DNA of 5,481 bases, from assembly GCA_017448375.1 (NCBI GenBank), contig JAFSLR010000371.1, positions 1-5,481 of the forward strand. Reading direction: 5' to 3'. Both the position numbers and the translations under genes were made by a program. The notes below the pieces were generated by a model. The model saw only the letters and a program-made list of their open reading frames with translations, was not told the origin of the DNA and did not search any database. Source of the DNA: Synergistaceae bacterium (GTDB lineage: Bacteria; Synergistota; Synergistia; Synergistales; Aminobacteriaceae). The number at the start of each line of letters is the position of its first letter. Position 1 is the first letter of the stretch. Positions 5,422 through 5,481 of this stretch are shown here, one piece after another.

Positions 5422-5481
5422 TTACTTCACAGCCTGAAATCCCTTCTCCAAGTCCGCAATAATATCATCAATATGTTCCGT
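5422..5481 (-). CDS. C-terminal tail of a probable PLP-dependent Cys/Met metabolism enzyme (5' part outside window)
   Basis: Reading the minus strand inward from the right edge gives 19 residues and a TAA stop: TEHIDDIIADLEKGFQAVK. This closely resembles the extreme C-terminus of the Cys/Met metabolism PLP-dependent enzyme family, especially O-acetylhomoserine sulfhydrylases. These typically end in '(V)GIEHIDDIIADLEQ.F.A' and make homocysteine or methionine precursors. Cystathionine gamma-synthase and related members end similarly, so the exact enzyme cannot be settled, and no active-site residues are inside the window. The gene converges on dnaB with the shared hairpin 70 bases past its stop. 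The match is short but strong for its length. Confidence 0.65.
   Translation of the reverse strand, partial: TEHIDDIIADLEKGFQAVK

Overview
The window carries a compact run of housekeeping genes on the plus strand, with one gene tail coming in on the minus strand at the far right. The order is pheS (3' part only) - pheT - a small helical protein of unknown function - a ZapA-like division protein - a 42-residue Cys/His-rich membrane microprotein - rplI - dnaB. After a hairpin terminator comes the C-terminal tail of a probable PLP-dependent Cys/Met metabolism enzyme on the opposite strand. I see no mobile elements, CRISPR arrays, tRNA or rRNA genes.

The organism is a bacterium. The PheS and PheT sequences are of the bacterial type, Shine-Dalgarno sequences are strong, and genes are tightly packed. 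The variant wording of PheT (for example RFSRTVDP where most bacteria have RFERGVDP), the Cys4 insert in PheS and the base composition near one half G+C fit a host-associated member of the Synergistota. This assignment is inference from remembered family resemblance, not a search result.

Region by region: bases 1-2780 hold pheS and pheT, overlapping by 7 bases and encoding the two subunits of phenylalanyl-tRNA synthetase. Bases 2781-2841 hold an imperfect hairpin followed by seven T residues. Its right arm is also the Shine-Dalgarno of the next gene, and its loop contains an extended -10-like element, so this short gap may be both terminator and start point. Bases 2842-3461 hold three small genes: the unknown 75-residue protein, the ZapA homologue and the microprotein. 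Bases 3503-5304 hold rplI and dnaB, joined by an ATGA stop/start overlap. Bases 5305-5421 hold a probable bidirectional terminator between convergent genes.

The cluster places tRNA charging, division-ring assembly, the ribosome and the replicative helicase next to each other. Most of this is ordinary. The parts most worth a second look are the microprotein, the unknown partner of zapA and the hairpin/Shine-Dalgarno overlap ahead of them. I do not see a clear new multi-gene system here.
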